A stretch of 6,170 nt of DNA from Peptococcaceae bacterium UBA7185 (GTDB lineage Bacteria; Bacillota; Peptococcia; Peptococcales; Peptococcaceae), in the NCBI GenBank assembly GCA_002491065.1, contig DKVF01000045.1:8001-14170 (forward strand), given 5' to 3'. The position numbers and the translations under genes were made by a program. The notes under the pieces were generated by a model. It saw nothing but the letters and a program-made list of their open reading frames with translations. It made no database searches and was not told where the DNA came from. Of this stretch, positions 1 to 6,125 are shown in pieces; position 1 is the first letter of the stretch, and each line of letters starts with the position of its first letter.

Positions 1-288
1 GCCTTGGAAGAACCAGTACGTCAGATTGCGTTCAATGCCGGAAAAGAAGGCTCCGTCATTGTAGAAAAAGTGAAAGCACTGCCGCTGGGTCAGGGATACA
101 ACGCCCGTACAGATGTTTATGAAGATATGATTCAGGCCGGTATTGTGGACCCTGCAAAGGTGACTCGTTCTGCACTGCAGAATGCGGCAAGTATTGCTTC
201 TATGATTTTGACTACCGAAAGCTTGGTAGCTGATGTGACAAAAGAACAGCCAATGCCGATGGATGGCGGCATGGGCGGTATGATGTAA
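1..288 (+). CDS. groEL: Chaperonin GroEL (Hsp60), C-terminal fragment
   Basis: This is the last 95 codons of the 60-kDa chaperonin, cut by the left window edge; the frame is open from base 1. GroEL forms a cytoplasmic double-ring ATPase that folds proteins together with GroES. The fragment covers the end of the equatorial (ATP-binding) domain. The segment GYNA (Asn at fragment residue 34) and the segment GIVDPAKVTRSALQNAAS (Asp at residue 50) match the conserved nucleotide-contact region; their 16-residue spacing equals that of Asn479 and Asp495 in E. coli GroEL. The protein ends in the flexible Gly/Met tail MDGGMGGMM, which is shorter than the E. coli tail. The tail indicates an ordinary group I chaperonin with an intact C-terminus. 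groES would be expected upstream, outside the window. A terminator about 90 bp after the stop closes the operon. Confidence 0.98.
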   Translation, partial: ALEEPVRQIAFNAGKEGSVIVEKVKALPLGQGYNARTDVYEDMIQAGIVDPAKVTRSALQNAASIASMILTTESLVADVTKEQPMPMDGGMGGMM

Positions 289-379
289 GAGTTTCCCTGG
301 CATGGGGAAGCACGCCATGAAAAGAAAAAGAGGGCGGTTGAGTAGAAAATCGTGAAGATGCCTCTAAAATAGTGGAAAG

Positions 380-413
380 GCTGTTGGCAGATCATTTTGC
401 CGACAGCTTTTTT
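380..413 (+). terminator. Rho-independent terminator of groEL
   Basis: A 9-bp stem is formed by GCTGTTGGC (380-388) and GCCGACAGC (399-407), with one G-U wobble. It encloses a 10-nt loop and is followed directly by six T residues (408-413). It lies 91 bp after the groEL stop codon, on the coding strand, and separates groEL from the next transcription unit. Confidence 0.88.
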
Positions 414-453
414 CGTATGTGCGCAATTTACATCATCTTCAAGTCGACAGCGC

Positions 454-482
454 TTGACAAAATGCTGAAAAGGGTGTACATT
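454..482 (+). promoter_or_regulatory. Candidate sigma-A promoter for the WG-repeat lipoprotein gene
   Basis: A perfect -35 box, TTGACA (454-459), is followed by a 17-bp spacer and a weaker -10 box, TACATT (477-482, four of six matches to TATAAT). Transcription would start near 489, leaving a leader of about 39 nt before the ATG at 528. It sits just after the groEL terminator and is the only good promoter match I see in this gap. The imperfect dyad GTCGA (443-447) / TTGAC (454-458) overlaps the -35 box, but it is too weak to call an operator. Confidence 0.6.
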
Positions 483-513
483 TCAGATAGGTTTTGTAGG
501 AATGAAATGCAGT

Positions 514-520
514 AAGGGGG
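514..520 (+). promoter_or_regulatory. Ribosome binding site deciding the start at 528
   Basis: AAGGGGG ends 7 nt before ATG 528. This supports that start over the out-of-frame ATGs at 502 and 523, the first of which opens only an unrelated shadow frame. Confidence 0.7.
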
Positions 521-527
521 AAATGCT

Positions 528-1997
528 ATGGGGCGAGCAGGAAGAGATAAACAGTTTTTTTCCATCAATCAGTGGATGTTTATTTTGCTGTTGTTGCTGC
601 TTTGCCTATTATGCACAGGCTGCAGTGTCAAGGAACAGCAGGAGGCTGCAAAGGAGCGGCCTGAGGTATATATTGTCTATGACAGCAGTCGCACCACCAA
701 TGACTGGGACTATCTGTACGGAGCTATTGATGAAACAGGCAGGATGGTCTTGCCGCTGGAGCGCCGCAATGTGGAGGTCATTTATGATAGAGAAAAGGGG
801 CAGCAGTTGTGGCTACGGACGATAACGGTAACGGTGGATGATCCCTCGCTTACAGCGGAGGAGCTTTATGAGGAGGAAAATTATAAACATATTCACTATC
901 AATATCAGCTGTACGATTTGGACGGTACCTTTTTGCAGGATTTGGGGCAACGGTTGGTGGTCGCTGTTTATGGCGATTATGTATTATATAATGATGGCAG
1001 GCTGGAAAGCCGCAAGACCGGTGAGGTCCTTTTAGAAGATGTAGGCTATATGATGCAGAATGGGGATTTTTATATTCTGTATGATTATCTTGATAACAGT
1101 TGCCGCATTGCCGATGGTACAATGAGGGTGTTGCGGAAATATGAGAACTGCCGGACATTGGGAAACGGATGGATTGTTTTCCGTCAGGATGAGAAAGAAG
1201 GCGTTTGCGCTGCGGATGGCACAGAAGTGGTTCCGTGCAGCTATGATGAGATTCTCTGGTGTAATGCTCCTGGTGTGGATTTGTGCATCGCGCAAAAAGG
1301 AAAGCAGTTCTTTGTCATTTCCCTGGAGGACGGCGCTGTGCGGTATGTCAGTGCGGTACAGGATGGAGCCCAGGAAATGGAGATTGTCTATGCTGATGAT
1401 GATGTGATGCTCATGGATTTTTCCAAGTATCAGCAAGGTGAGTGGCAGCAGGCGATGCAGATGTACAATTACGCGGGGCAACCGCTCAGTGCCCGCTATG
1501 AGAACATCTACAGGGAATATGGAGATGATACGGGTTGCTATTTTATGGCGGCAACGACATTGAGAGAGCCGGTGCTTCTAAACAAGAAAGGCCAAGTTGT
1601 TTTTGAAGGCGCGCCGGATACATGGCTGCAGATAGCGGGGAACGGCCGCCTGATTTACAGCGATTGGAAGGACAACAAGGCGCAGCTTTTGGATTTGGAG
1701 GGCAATGTATACGGCAGCCGCGACTATGAGAGCATGTATTCCCCGTATGTTTATAATGATTCTTTGGGAACCGAGGGTGAACCTCCTTTGGTGATAGGTC
1801 ATTATCGCTATGGCGGCAGCGAGCTCTGCGATTTGTTGGATTTGAACGGAGGTATCCTTATTGAGAAAGCAAAAAATATTACAGTGCTGTCGGAGGAACA
1901 CTTTTGGGTGGAAAAGGGCTTTTCCCAAGGGCTGATGGATACCCAGGGAAACTGGTTGTTCCAGCAGTCGCTGTTTGATTCGGCAGTGGATGAATAG
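528..1997 (+). CDS. WG-repeat-like lipoprotein (489 aa), function unknown
   Basis: This is a predicted secreted lipoprotein anchored on the outer face of the cytoplasmic membrane. Residues 1-17 hold a basic n-region and residues 18-28 a very hydrophobic core (FILLLLLLCLL). The segment LCTGC follows, with Cys32 as the likely lipidated residue. The lipobox is slightly unusual, having Cys rather than Leu at position -3. The rest is rich in Tyr, Asp and Gly and contains degenerate WG-like repeats of the form 'Gly-hydrophobic-x-Asp-x-x-Gly-x-hydrophobic-hydrophobic-x-P'. The clearest are YGAIDETGRMVLP (64-76), EGVCAADGTEVVPCSYDEI (224-242) and QGLMDTQGNWLF (467-478); weaker ones lie near LLDLEGNVYG (387-396) and LLDLNGGILIE (436-446). 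Such repeats usually build beta-propeller-like or beta-solenoid surfaces for binding, not catalysis. No catalytic motif is visible. The gene probably forms an operon with the downstream VanY-type peptidase. The exact role and ligand are unknown; an extracellular binding or envelope-sensing function is inference. Confidence 0.85.
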   Translation: MGRAGRDKQFFSINQWMFILLLLLLCLLCTGCSVKEQQEAAKERPEVYIVYDSSRTTNDWDYLYGAIDETGRMVLPLERRNVEVIYDREKGQQLWLRTITVTVDDPSLTAEELYEEENYKHIHYQYQLYDLDGTFLQDLGQRLVVAVYGDYVLYNDGRLESRKTGEVLLEDVGYMMQNGDFYILYDYLDNSCRIADGTMRVLRKYENCRTLGNGWIVFRQDEKEGVCAADGTEVVPCSYDEILWCNAPGVDLCIAQKGKQFFVISLEDGAVRYVSAVQDGAQEMEIVYADDDVMLMDFSKYQQGEWQQAMQMYNYAGQPLSARYENIYREYGDDTGCYFMAATTLREPVLLNKKGQVVFEGAPDTWLQIAGNGRLIYSDWKDNKAQLLDLEGNVYGSRDYESMYSPYVYNDSLGTEGEPPLVIGHYRYGGSELCDLLDLNGGILIEKAKNITVLSEEHFWVEKGFSQGLMDTQGNWLFQQSLFDSAVDE

Positions 1998-2056
1998 CAA
2001 CCTGCGTCAAATATAATGCGATGTGGGAAGTGCCCGAAAATTTTGGATTTTAGGAC

Positions 2057-2062
2057 AGGAGG
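2057..2062 (+). promoter_or_regulatory. Ribosome binding site deciding the start at 2068
   Basis: A perfect AGGAGG lies 5 nt before ATG 2068. The in-frame upstream GTG at 2023 has no comparable site, and starting there would place the ribosome binding site inside the coding region. The ATG at 2068 is therefore the better start. Confidence 0.85.
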
Positions 2063-2067
2063 ACATT

Positions 2068-2904
2068 ATGCAGGAAGAAAATAAATCTAGAGCGCGGCAA
2101 CGAAGACTGCAGCATCAACAGGAGAAAAAACGGCAACAGATGAAAATAATTGTAGCGGTTTTGGCGATCCTTTTGATAGGAATTGTATGTGTTGTTTTTA
2201 TTACTGGACAGGAGGCAGAACAGCCTGTAGATAATTCTGTTTCGGTGGATGAGAGCCCGAACAGCGGGGATGATTTGCAGCAAACAGTACAGATTCCAAT
2301 CCTGCCGGAGGAGGAGAGCTGGAAAACTGTATTGGTGAACAGTAGTCATGTCTTGGCTGATGGGTATATGCCCGAATTGGTAACGGTGGACAATACCGAT
2401 TTCAAATTTGACAAGCGGGCGGCAGATGCGATGAACACGATGCTTCAGGATGCCCGTGCAGAAGGGTTGTCTCCAATGATTTGCTCCAGCTATCGCAGCT
2501 GGGAACGTCAGACCACTTTGTTTGAAAAGCAGGTGGAAAAGCAGCAGGCTGCAGGGCTGTCTTATGAGGATGCCTACGAAAAGGCGAAAACAGTGGTGGC
2601 TTATCCAGGTACCAGTGAACATCAGACCGGTTTAACGGCAGATATTGTGGCAACGAGCCATCAGATGCTGGATGATTCGCAGGCGGACACGCCAGAACAG
2701 CAATGGCTGATGACCAATAGCTGGAAGTATGGTTTTATTCTGCGCTATCCTCAAGGTAAAAGTGAATATACGGGGATTATTTACGAGCCGTGGCATTATC
2801 GCTATGTGGGCAATGAAGTGGCCCAGTATATCACAGAAAATGGATTGTGTTTGGAAGAATACTGGCAGCAGGTGGAAGCGCTGCAGCAAGCAGCAGAACA
2901 ATAG
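2068..2904 (+). CDS. Membrane-anchored M15B/VanY-family D-alanyl-D-alanine carboxypeptidase
   Basis: This is a predicted zinc peptidase of 278 aa that trims D-Ala from peptidoglycan stem peptides outside the membrane. Residues 1-24 are a Lys/Arg/Gln-rich cytoplasmic tail, and 25-46 form one transmembrane helix without a lipobox, so the protein is a type II membrane protein. A low-complexity linker (47-80) leads to the VanY domain (about 85-270). That domain opens with VLVNSSHVLADGYMPEL, which resembles the substrate-side motif of VanY/DacB-like enzymes. Next come SSYRSW (140-145), SEHQTGLTAD (183-192; zinc ligands His185 and Asp192) and EPWH (240-243; catalytic Glu240 and zinc ligand His243). 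All catalytic residues are present, so the enzyme should be active. Some M15B enzymes are L,D- rather than D,D-carboxypeptidases, and sequence alone does not separate them. No vanR/S/H/A-like genes are nearby, so this is more likely housekeeping wall remodelling than vancomycin resistance. It follows the WG-repeat lipoprotein gene by 70 bp. Confidence 0.92.
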   Translation: MQEENKSRARQRRLQHQQEKKRQQMKIIVAVLAILLIGIVCVVFITGQEAEQPVDNSVSVDESPNSGDDLQQTVQIPILPEEESWKTVLVNSSHVLADGYMPELVTVDNTDFKFDKRAADAMNTMLQDARAEGLSPMICSSYRSWERQTTLFEKQVEKQQAAGLSYEDAYEKAKTVVAYPGTSEHQTGLTADIVATSHQMLDDSQADTPEQQWLMTNSWKYGFILRYPQGKSEYTGIIYEPWHYRYVGNEVAQYITENGLCLEEYWQQVEALQQAAEQ

Positions 2905-2921
2905 CGGATAATCTGGAAAAA

Positions 2922-2973
2922 GTAAAATAACTCAGGAAGCAAGGGCATATTTTTGTTTCCTGAGTTATTTTAT
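2922..2973. terminator. Bidirectional intrinsic terminator between convergent genes
   Basis: A perfect 15-bp inverted repeat is formed by 2924-2938 (AAAATAACTCAGGAA) and 2957-2971. It extends by a T-A pair outside (2923/2972), and by G-U, C-G and two A-T pairs inside. The A-rich left flank and T-rich right flank give a U-tract in both directions. It serves the VanY-type gene on the plus strand and the LysR gene on the minus strand, whose stop codon (2973-2975) abuts the stem. Confidence 0.92.
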
Positions 2974-3908
2974 TATATACCATAAAAGTCGTATTTTTTT
3001 AATAGATTAATGAACAGTTGTGCTGCCTGAGAAGGTGGCTCTTTTTTGTTGAGCACTAAATTGATGATGGATTTGGGACTGTCTGTGATGGGCAGAGCGA
3101 TAAGGTCCTTATGTTTAAAATACAGTTTGCGGAATTCAAAGGCTGTGATCAGAGAAATCGCCATGCCGCGGCGAATCATAGCTTTATGGAAGGATGCGTT
3201 GTTGGAATAGTAGCAATGGCCTTCCGTATCTGGTAAAGGGAGTGTATCTGATTGAGAAACATATTTGTTTGTATCAAATAAAATTGCAGGAAAACCCTGA
3301 AAGGAATGCATGGATAGGGATTTTTGCTGTTTCAATGGATGATTGGCGCTGCAACAGACAATGAAATGGTCAGAAAAAAGTTCTTCTAGCTGAACGTGCG
3401 CAGGAAGCTGATAGCCGCTTGTATTGTCAAATAGAAATTCCGGAGTAAAAATAAGGCCAAAGTCGCCTGCTTGCTGTGCAATAGCAGTTATGATATCAAT
3501 GTTTTCCTTTTCGTACAATGTGATATGAACCTGGGGATATTTCCGAGTGTATTGTTCCAGTAAATCAATCAACAACGGCTCTAAGATTCTGGTATGACAG
3601 AAAATAACAAGATGTCCCTCTGGAGAAATGGTTTCATCTGTTGCAGCGGTAGAATGAAGAAAAAAGGATTCCTTCAATTCTTTGTAGCGATCTAGGATGG
3701 GCTGTGTATTTTGCAGAAAAAATAGACCATCTTCGGTTAAATAGGCACCTTTGTTGGTGCGCACAAGGAAGGTAGTGCCGAATTCCTCTTCCAATTTTGT
3801 GAGAGAAACACTTAAGGCCTGCTGGCTGATAAAAAAGCGCTGTGCGGTCTGTGTAATGGAATGGGTACGGGATATGTCGTCCAGATAGGCAATTTGCTCT
3901 GTTTTCAA
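2973..3908 (-). CDS. LysR-family transcriptional regulator (311 aa)
   Basis: This is a DNA-binding regulator of usual LysR length. Residues 1-60 form the winged helix-turn-helix: ISRTHSITQTAQRFFISQQ, then a recognition helix through ALSVSLTKLEEEFG and the wing FLVRTNKGAYLTEDG. The sequence fits the family pattern 'S-x-x-A-A-x-x-L-x-x-S-Q-x-x-L-S-x-x-I-x-x-L-E-x-x-L-G', with Thr21 where Ala is usual. A linker helix (about 61-82) leads to the periplasmic-binding-protein-like effector domain (about 95-305), starting GHLVIFCHTRILEPLL and carrying the typical NHPL segment (189-192). The start is TTG at 3908: an in-frame TAA lies two codons upstream and the next start would cut into the HTH. The gene is divergent from the phosphodiesterase gene, with a 204-bp shared spacer, and this usually means control of that neighbour and of itself. 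The effector is unknown. A clear minus-strand promoter was not found. Confidence 0.93.
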   Translation of the reverse strand: MKTEQIAYLDDISRTHSITQTAQRFFISQQALSVSLTKLEEEFGTTFLVRTNKGAYLTEDGLFFLQNTQPILDRYKELKESFFLHSTAATDETISPEGHLVIFCHTRILEPLLIDLLEQYTRKYPQVHITLYEKENIDIITAIAQQAGDFGLIFTPEFLFDNTSGYQLPAHVQLEELFSDHFIVCCSANHPLKQQKSLSMHSFQGFPAILFDTNKYVSQSDTLPLPDTEGHCYYSNNASFHKAMIRRGMAISLITAFEFRKLYFKHKDLIALPITDSPKSIINLVLNKKEPPSQAAQLFINLLKKYDFYGI

Positions 3909-3913
3909 AGTTT

Positions 3914-3921
3914 ATCATCTC
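3914..3921 (-). promoter_or_regulatory. Ribosome binding site for the TTG start of the LysR gene
   Basis: On the minus strand, GAGATGAT (7 of 8 matches to the extended Shine-Dalgarno sequence GAGGTGAT) ends 5 nt before TTG 3908. The site contains an ATG (3918-3916) in another frame, which could compete for initiation. Confidence 0.5.
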
Positions 3922-3935
3922 GTTTCTATAAATAC

Positions 3936-3949
3936 ATTGCTTGAGGAAT
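3936..3949. promoter_or_regulatory. Imperfect dyad near the LysR gene start, possible autoregulatory site
   Basis: The 14-bp imperfect palindrome ATTGCTTGAGGAAT has five of seven position pairs complementary. It lies 28 bp upstream of the LysR start codon, where a self-repressing LysR protein could bind. The symmetry is modest, and the A/T-rich setting makes chance occurrence quite possible. Confidence 0.25.
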
Positions 3950-3984
3950 ATCTTCACACTTATACCGTAGCATGAAAAAAGGAG

Positions 3985-3997
3985 TTTTGCAACAAAA
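3985..3997. promoter_or_regulatory. Candidate LysR box (T-N11-A dyad) in the divergent spacer
   Basis: TTTTGCAACAAAA has perfect 5-bp arms (TTTTG / CAAAA) around a 3-nt centre and fits the T-N11-A pattern known for LysR recognition sites. Its centre is about 80 bp upstream of the predicted start of the phosphodiesterase transcript. That is a little further than the usual site near -65, but compatible with activation from the divergent spacer. The assignment is inferred from pattern and position only. Confidence 0.38.
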
Positions 3998-4036
3998 AAA
4001 GTTATGTGCAGAAAAAATATGAAAGTTTTATTCTGT

Positions 4037-4065
4037 TGTACAGATAAAGACAAATTATGTATAGT
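4037..4065 (+). promoter_or_regulatory. Candidate sigma-A promoter of the phosphodiesterase gene, with A/T-rich upstream region
   Basis: A -35 box, TGTACA (4037-4042, four of six matches), a 17-bp spacer and a strong -10 box, TATAGT (4060-4065, five of six matches), predict a start near 4072 and a leader of about 40 nt. The 4012-4032 segment, just upstream of the -35, is almost all A/T (AAAAAATATG followed by AAAGTTTTATT) and resembles an UP element. A weak -35 next to a LysR box suits a regulator-activated promoter. Confidence 0.55.
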
Positions 4066-4097
4066 ATATTTATAGAGTTAATTTTTTTTATTTCAGC

Positions 4098-4105
4098 AAA
4101 GGAGG
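4098..4105 (+). promoter_or_regulatory. Strong ribosome binding site of the phosphodiesterase gene
   Basis: AAAGGAGG ends 7 nt before ATG 4113, which is near-ideal spacing and predicts efficient translation. Confidence 0.88.
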
Positions 4106-4112
4106 ACTATTT

Positions 4113-6125
4113 ATGACAGCTTTGAATGAGAAAGTGTTGATTTTAGGTGTGGATGGCTTAGATCCCAGTTTAGTGAACCGTTTCCGGGCAGAGGGGATTA
4201 TGCCGAACTTTGACAAATTTATTGCCAGAGGAAGCGCGCGTAAGGACTTGCGTATGTTAGGAGGCGTTCCGACGATTACGCCGCCAATGTGGACTTCTCT
4301 GGCGACAGGGGCTACGCCGGCTACGCATGGGATTACCTGCTTCTGGGGGCAGTCCAAGACGGATATGGCAACAATGACCTATAATCTGAATTCTAAAAAA
4401 TGTAAAGCAGAACAATTATGGAATGTGACCGCAGAAGCGGGTATGAAGACGCTGGTGTGGCATTGGCCCGGCAGTTCCTGGCCGCCAAGCTCTGACAGCC
4501 CTAACCTGCATGTGGTAGATGGCACTCAGCCCAATGCCGTTGGCAATGGCGATTGTGTAGTAGATGATGACAAACTGATTTACGCATCTGAAAAAATCGA
4601 AAAGGTGGTTTTTCAGGCTAAGGTTCCCAATACTTCCGGTGCGGGCTGTGTCATCAACGATGTTCCGGTAACGAAAGCTCGCGATGAGGTGAACGAGTCA
4701 GACTATGGGAATGCGGAGGCAATCACCTCGTTAATTCTCAGTGAACATGAAGGGGATTTATCTGCAGATATGCTGCCGGTGGATATCGTAAACTCTCCAA
4801 TTACAAAACCGGAAAATTGGCTCTGTGAAGTGCCGGATGGCGCAAAAGAAATGACGATTTTGGTGAATAATGGCATGACAAAACGTCCGGCGTTGATTTT
4901 GCGCAATGCAGAAGGAAAATATGACAGAGTGGCAATTTATAAAAATAAAAAGGCTGCAGAACCAATCATAGTATTGGGCGATGAATTTGCAGCAAATGTA
5001 TTGGATGAATTGAGTAAAGATGAAGCGACGTTAAAAGTAAATCGAAATATGCGGCTTTTGGAAATTGCTGAGGATGGAAGCGAAGTGCGTATTTGGCTTA
5101 GCTCCGCTAAGGATATTGAGAAAGACGTGCTTTGGTATCCTTCTTATTTGAAAAAGAGTGTTGTAGATGCGGTGGGACCGGTTCCCTGCACATCTATGGC
5201 GGAGGCGAGAAATGAAGGCTTGGTAAAGACAGCGTTGCTGCCTTCCTGGGATGTTTATAGCCAATGGCAGGCGGATGCCTTACAGTATTTGATTGAAAAA
5301 GAGGGTTATCAAGTAATTTTCTCCCATTTACACAATGTAGATGCCTGCGGTCATTTGTTCTGGTATTTGAGTAAGGACCGTCCGGGAATCGGAAACCATG
5401 GTGCGCTCTATGAAGATGCCATCGAATGGGCATATCGTTGTACAGACACTTATATTGGCTCATTTTTGCATTATCTGGACGAAGGCTGGACGATATTGAT
5501 TATTTCTGACCATGGTTTATTGGTGCCGCCGGAAGACGATATTCCATTGCTGGGCGATGGCTTTGGCTGCAATATCCGCGTCATGGAAGAACTGGGGTAT
5601 ACTGTACTGAAAAAAGATGAAAATGGGAATGAACTGCGTGAAATTGATTACAGTAAGACACGAGCTGTAGCGAATAGAGGAAATCATATTTATATCAACT
5701 TAAAAGGTCGGGAATCGGAGGGCATTGTAGATCCGGCAGATAAATATGATTTAGAAGCACAGATTATCAGCGACTTGTACAATTATCGCAACAAAGACGG
5801 AAAGCGCATTGTTTCCATTGCGTTGCGCAATAAAGATGCAGAAATTCTGGGGCTGTCCGGAGATGAATGCGGTGACATTTTATACTGGCTGGAAGAAGGA
5901 TTTAACCGTTTGCACGGGGATTCTCTGTCCACCTTCGAAGGTATGCATGAAAGTTCTGTTTCCCCAATTTTTATTGCTGCGGGGAAAGGAATCAAAGAAA
6001 ATTTCGTGACAGAGCGGACTGTGCGTACCATTGATGTAGCACCTACTGTGGCTACAATTCTGGGCGTTGATATGCCAGCACAATGTGAAGGCGCGCCGGT
6101 ATATCAGATTTTTACCAAAGAATAA
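4113..6125 (+). CDS. Alkaline-phosphatase-superfamily type I phosphodiesterase / nucleotide pyrophosphatase (670 aa), substrate unknown
   Basis: This is a predicted two-metal hydrolase of phosphate or phosphonate esters. There is no signal peptide or membrane segment, so it is likely cytoplasmic. The catalytic elements are in family order. VLILGVDGLDP (8-18) supplies metal ligand Asp14. PTITPPMWTSLATG (53-66), followed by HGI (72-74), holds the nucleophile, most likely Thr56. HNVDACGH (407-414) supplies Asp410 and His414, and ISDHG (464-468) supplies Asp466 and His467. GMHE (610-613) supplies His612, followed by the usual C-terminal segment IAAGKGIK and VRTIDVAPTVATILGV. Residues about 130-375 form a long central region with no motif I recognise. 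It lies between the nucleophile block and the second metal block and probably shapes substrate choice. At 670 aa the protein is larger than many single-domain relatives. The gene is divergent from a LysR regulator and probably under its control. Phosphodiesterase, phosphonate hydrolase and phosphomutase-like activities are all possible within the superfamily; none can be chosen here. Confidence 0.88.
   Translation: MTALNEKVLILGVDGLDPSLVNRFRAEGIMPNFDKFIARGSARKDLRMLGGVPTITPPMWTSLATGATPATHGITCFWGQSKTDMATMTYNLNSKKCKAEQLWNVTAEAGMKTLVWHWPGSSWPPSSDSPNLHVVDGTQPNAVGNGDCVVDDDKLIYASEKIEKVVFQAKVPNTSGAGCVINDVPVTKARDEVNESDYGNAEAITSLILSEHEGDLSADMLPVDIVNSPITKPENWLCEVPDGAKEMTILVNNGMTKRPALILRNAEGKYDRVAIYKNKKAAEPIIVLGDEFAANVLDELSKDEATLKVNRNMRLLEIAEDGSEVRIWLSSAKDIEKDVLWYPSYLKKSVVDAVGPVPCTSMAEARNEGLVKTALLPSWDVYSQWQADALQYLIEKEGYQVIFSHLHNVDACGHLFWYLSKDRPGIGNHGALYEDAIEWAYRCTDTYIGSFLHYLDEGWTILIISDHGLLVPPEDDIPLLGDGFGCNIRVMEELGYTVLKKDENGNELREIDYSKTRAVANRGNHIYINLKGRESEGIVDPADKYDLEAQIISDLYNYRNKDGKRIVSIALRNKDAEILGLSGDECGDILYWLEEGFNRLHGDSLSTFEGMHESSVSPIFIAAGKGIKENFVTERTVRTIDVAPTVATILGVDMPAQCEGAPVYQIFTKE

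Noticed and set aside
293..319. Small hairpins after groEL (TTCCC / GGGAA at 293-309, and CATGG / CCATG at 301-319)
   Set aside because: Each stem is only 5 bp, they are mutually exclusive and no T-tract follows; the clear terminator is at 380-413.
317..355. Twelve-codon basic mini-ORF (ATG 317 to TGA 353) with GGGGAA about 8 nt upstream, between groEL and its terminator
   Set aside because: It is too short to judge, its Lys/Arg content follows from an A/G-rich stretch, and no conservation data are available.
1032..1481. 149-codon minus-strand frame inside the WG-repeat lipoprotein gene
   Set aside because: It is antisense to a well-supported gene with a good ribosome binding site and signal peptide; its translation has no recognisable domain.
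2023..2067. Upstream GTG start extending the VanY-type protein by 15 residues
   Set aside because: There is no ribosome binding site before GTG 2023, while a perfect AGGAGG precedes ATG 2068; the longer N-terminus also weakens the type II membrane topology.
2068..2904. Vancomycin-resistance vanY
   Set aside because: The catalytic motifs fit the family, but no vanR, vanS, vanH, vanA/B or vanX gene is in the window; this domain is common in ordinary Firmicutes wall metabolism.
3634..4053. 139-codon minus-strand frame overlapping the LysR gene start and the divergent spacer
   Set aside because: It runs through the LysR coding region in another frame, is rich in Cys, His and Phe in a way typical of shadow frames, and matches no family I recognise.
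4113..6125. Phosphonoacetate hydrolase or phosphopentomutase identity for the phosphodiesterase
   Set aside because: Both belong to the same superfamily, but the protein is much longer and the visible motifs are shared by the whole superfamily, so a specific name would be a guess.
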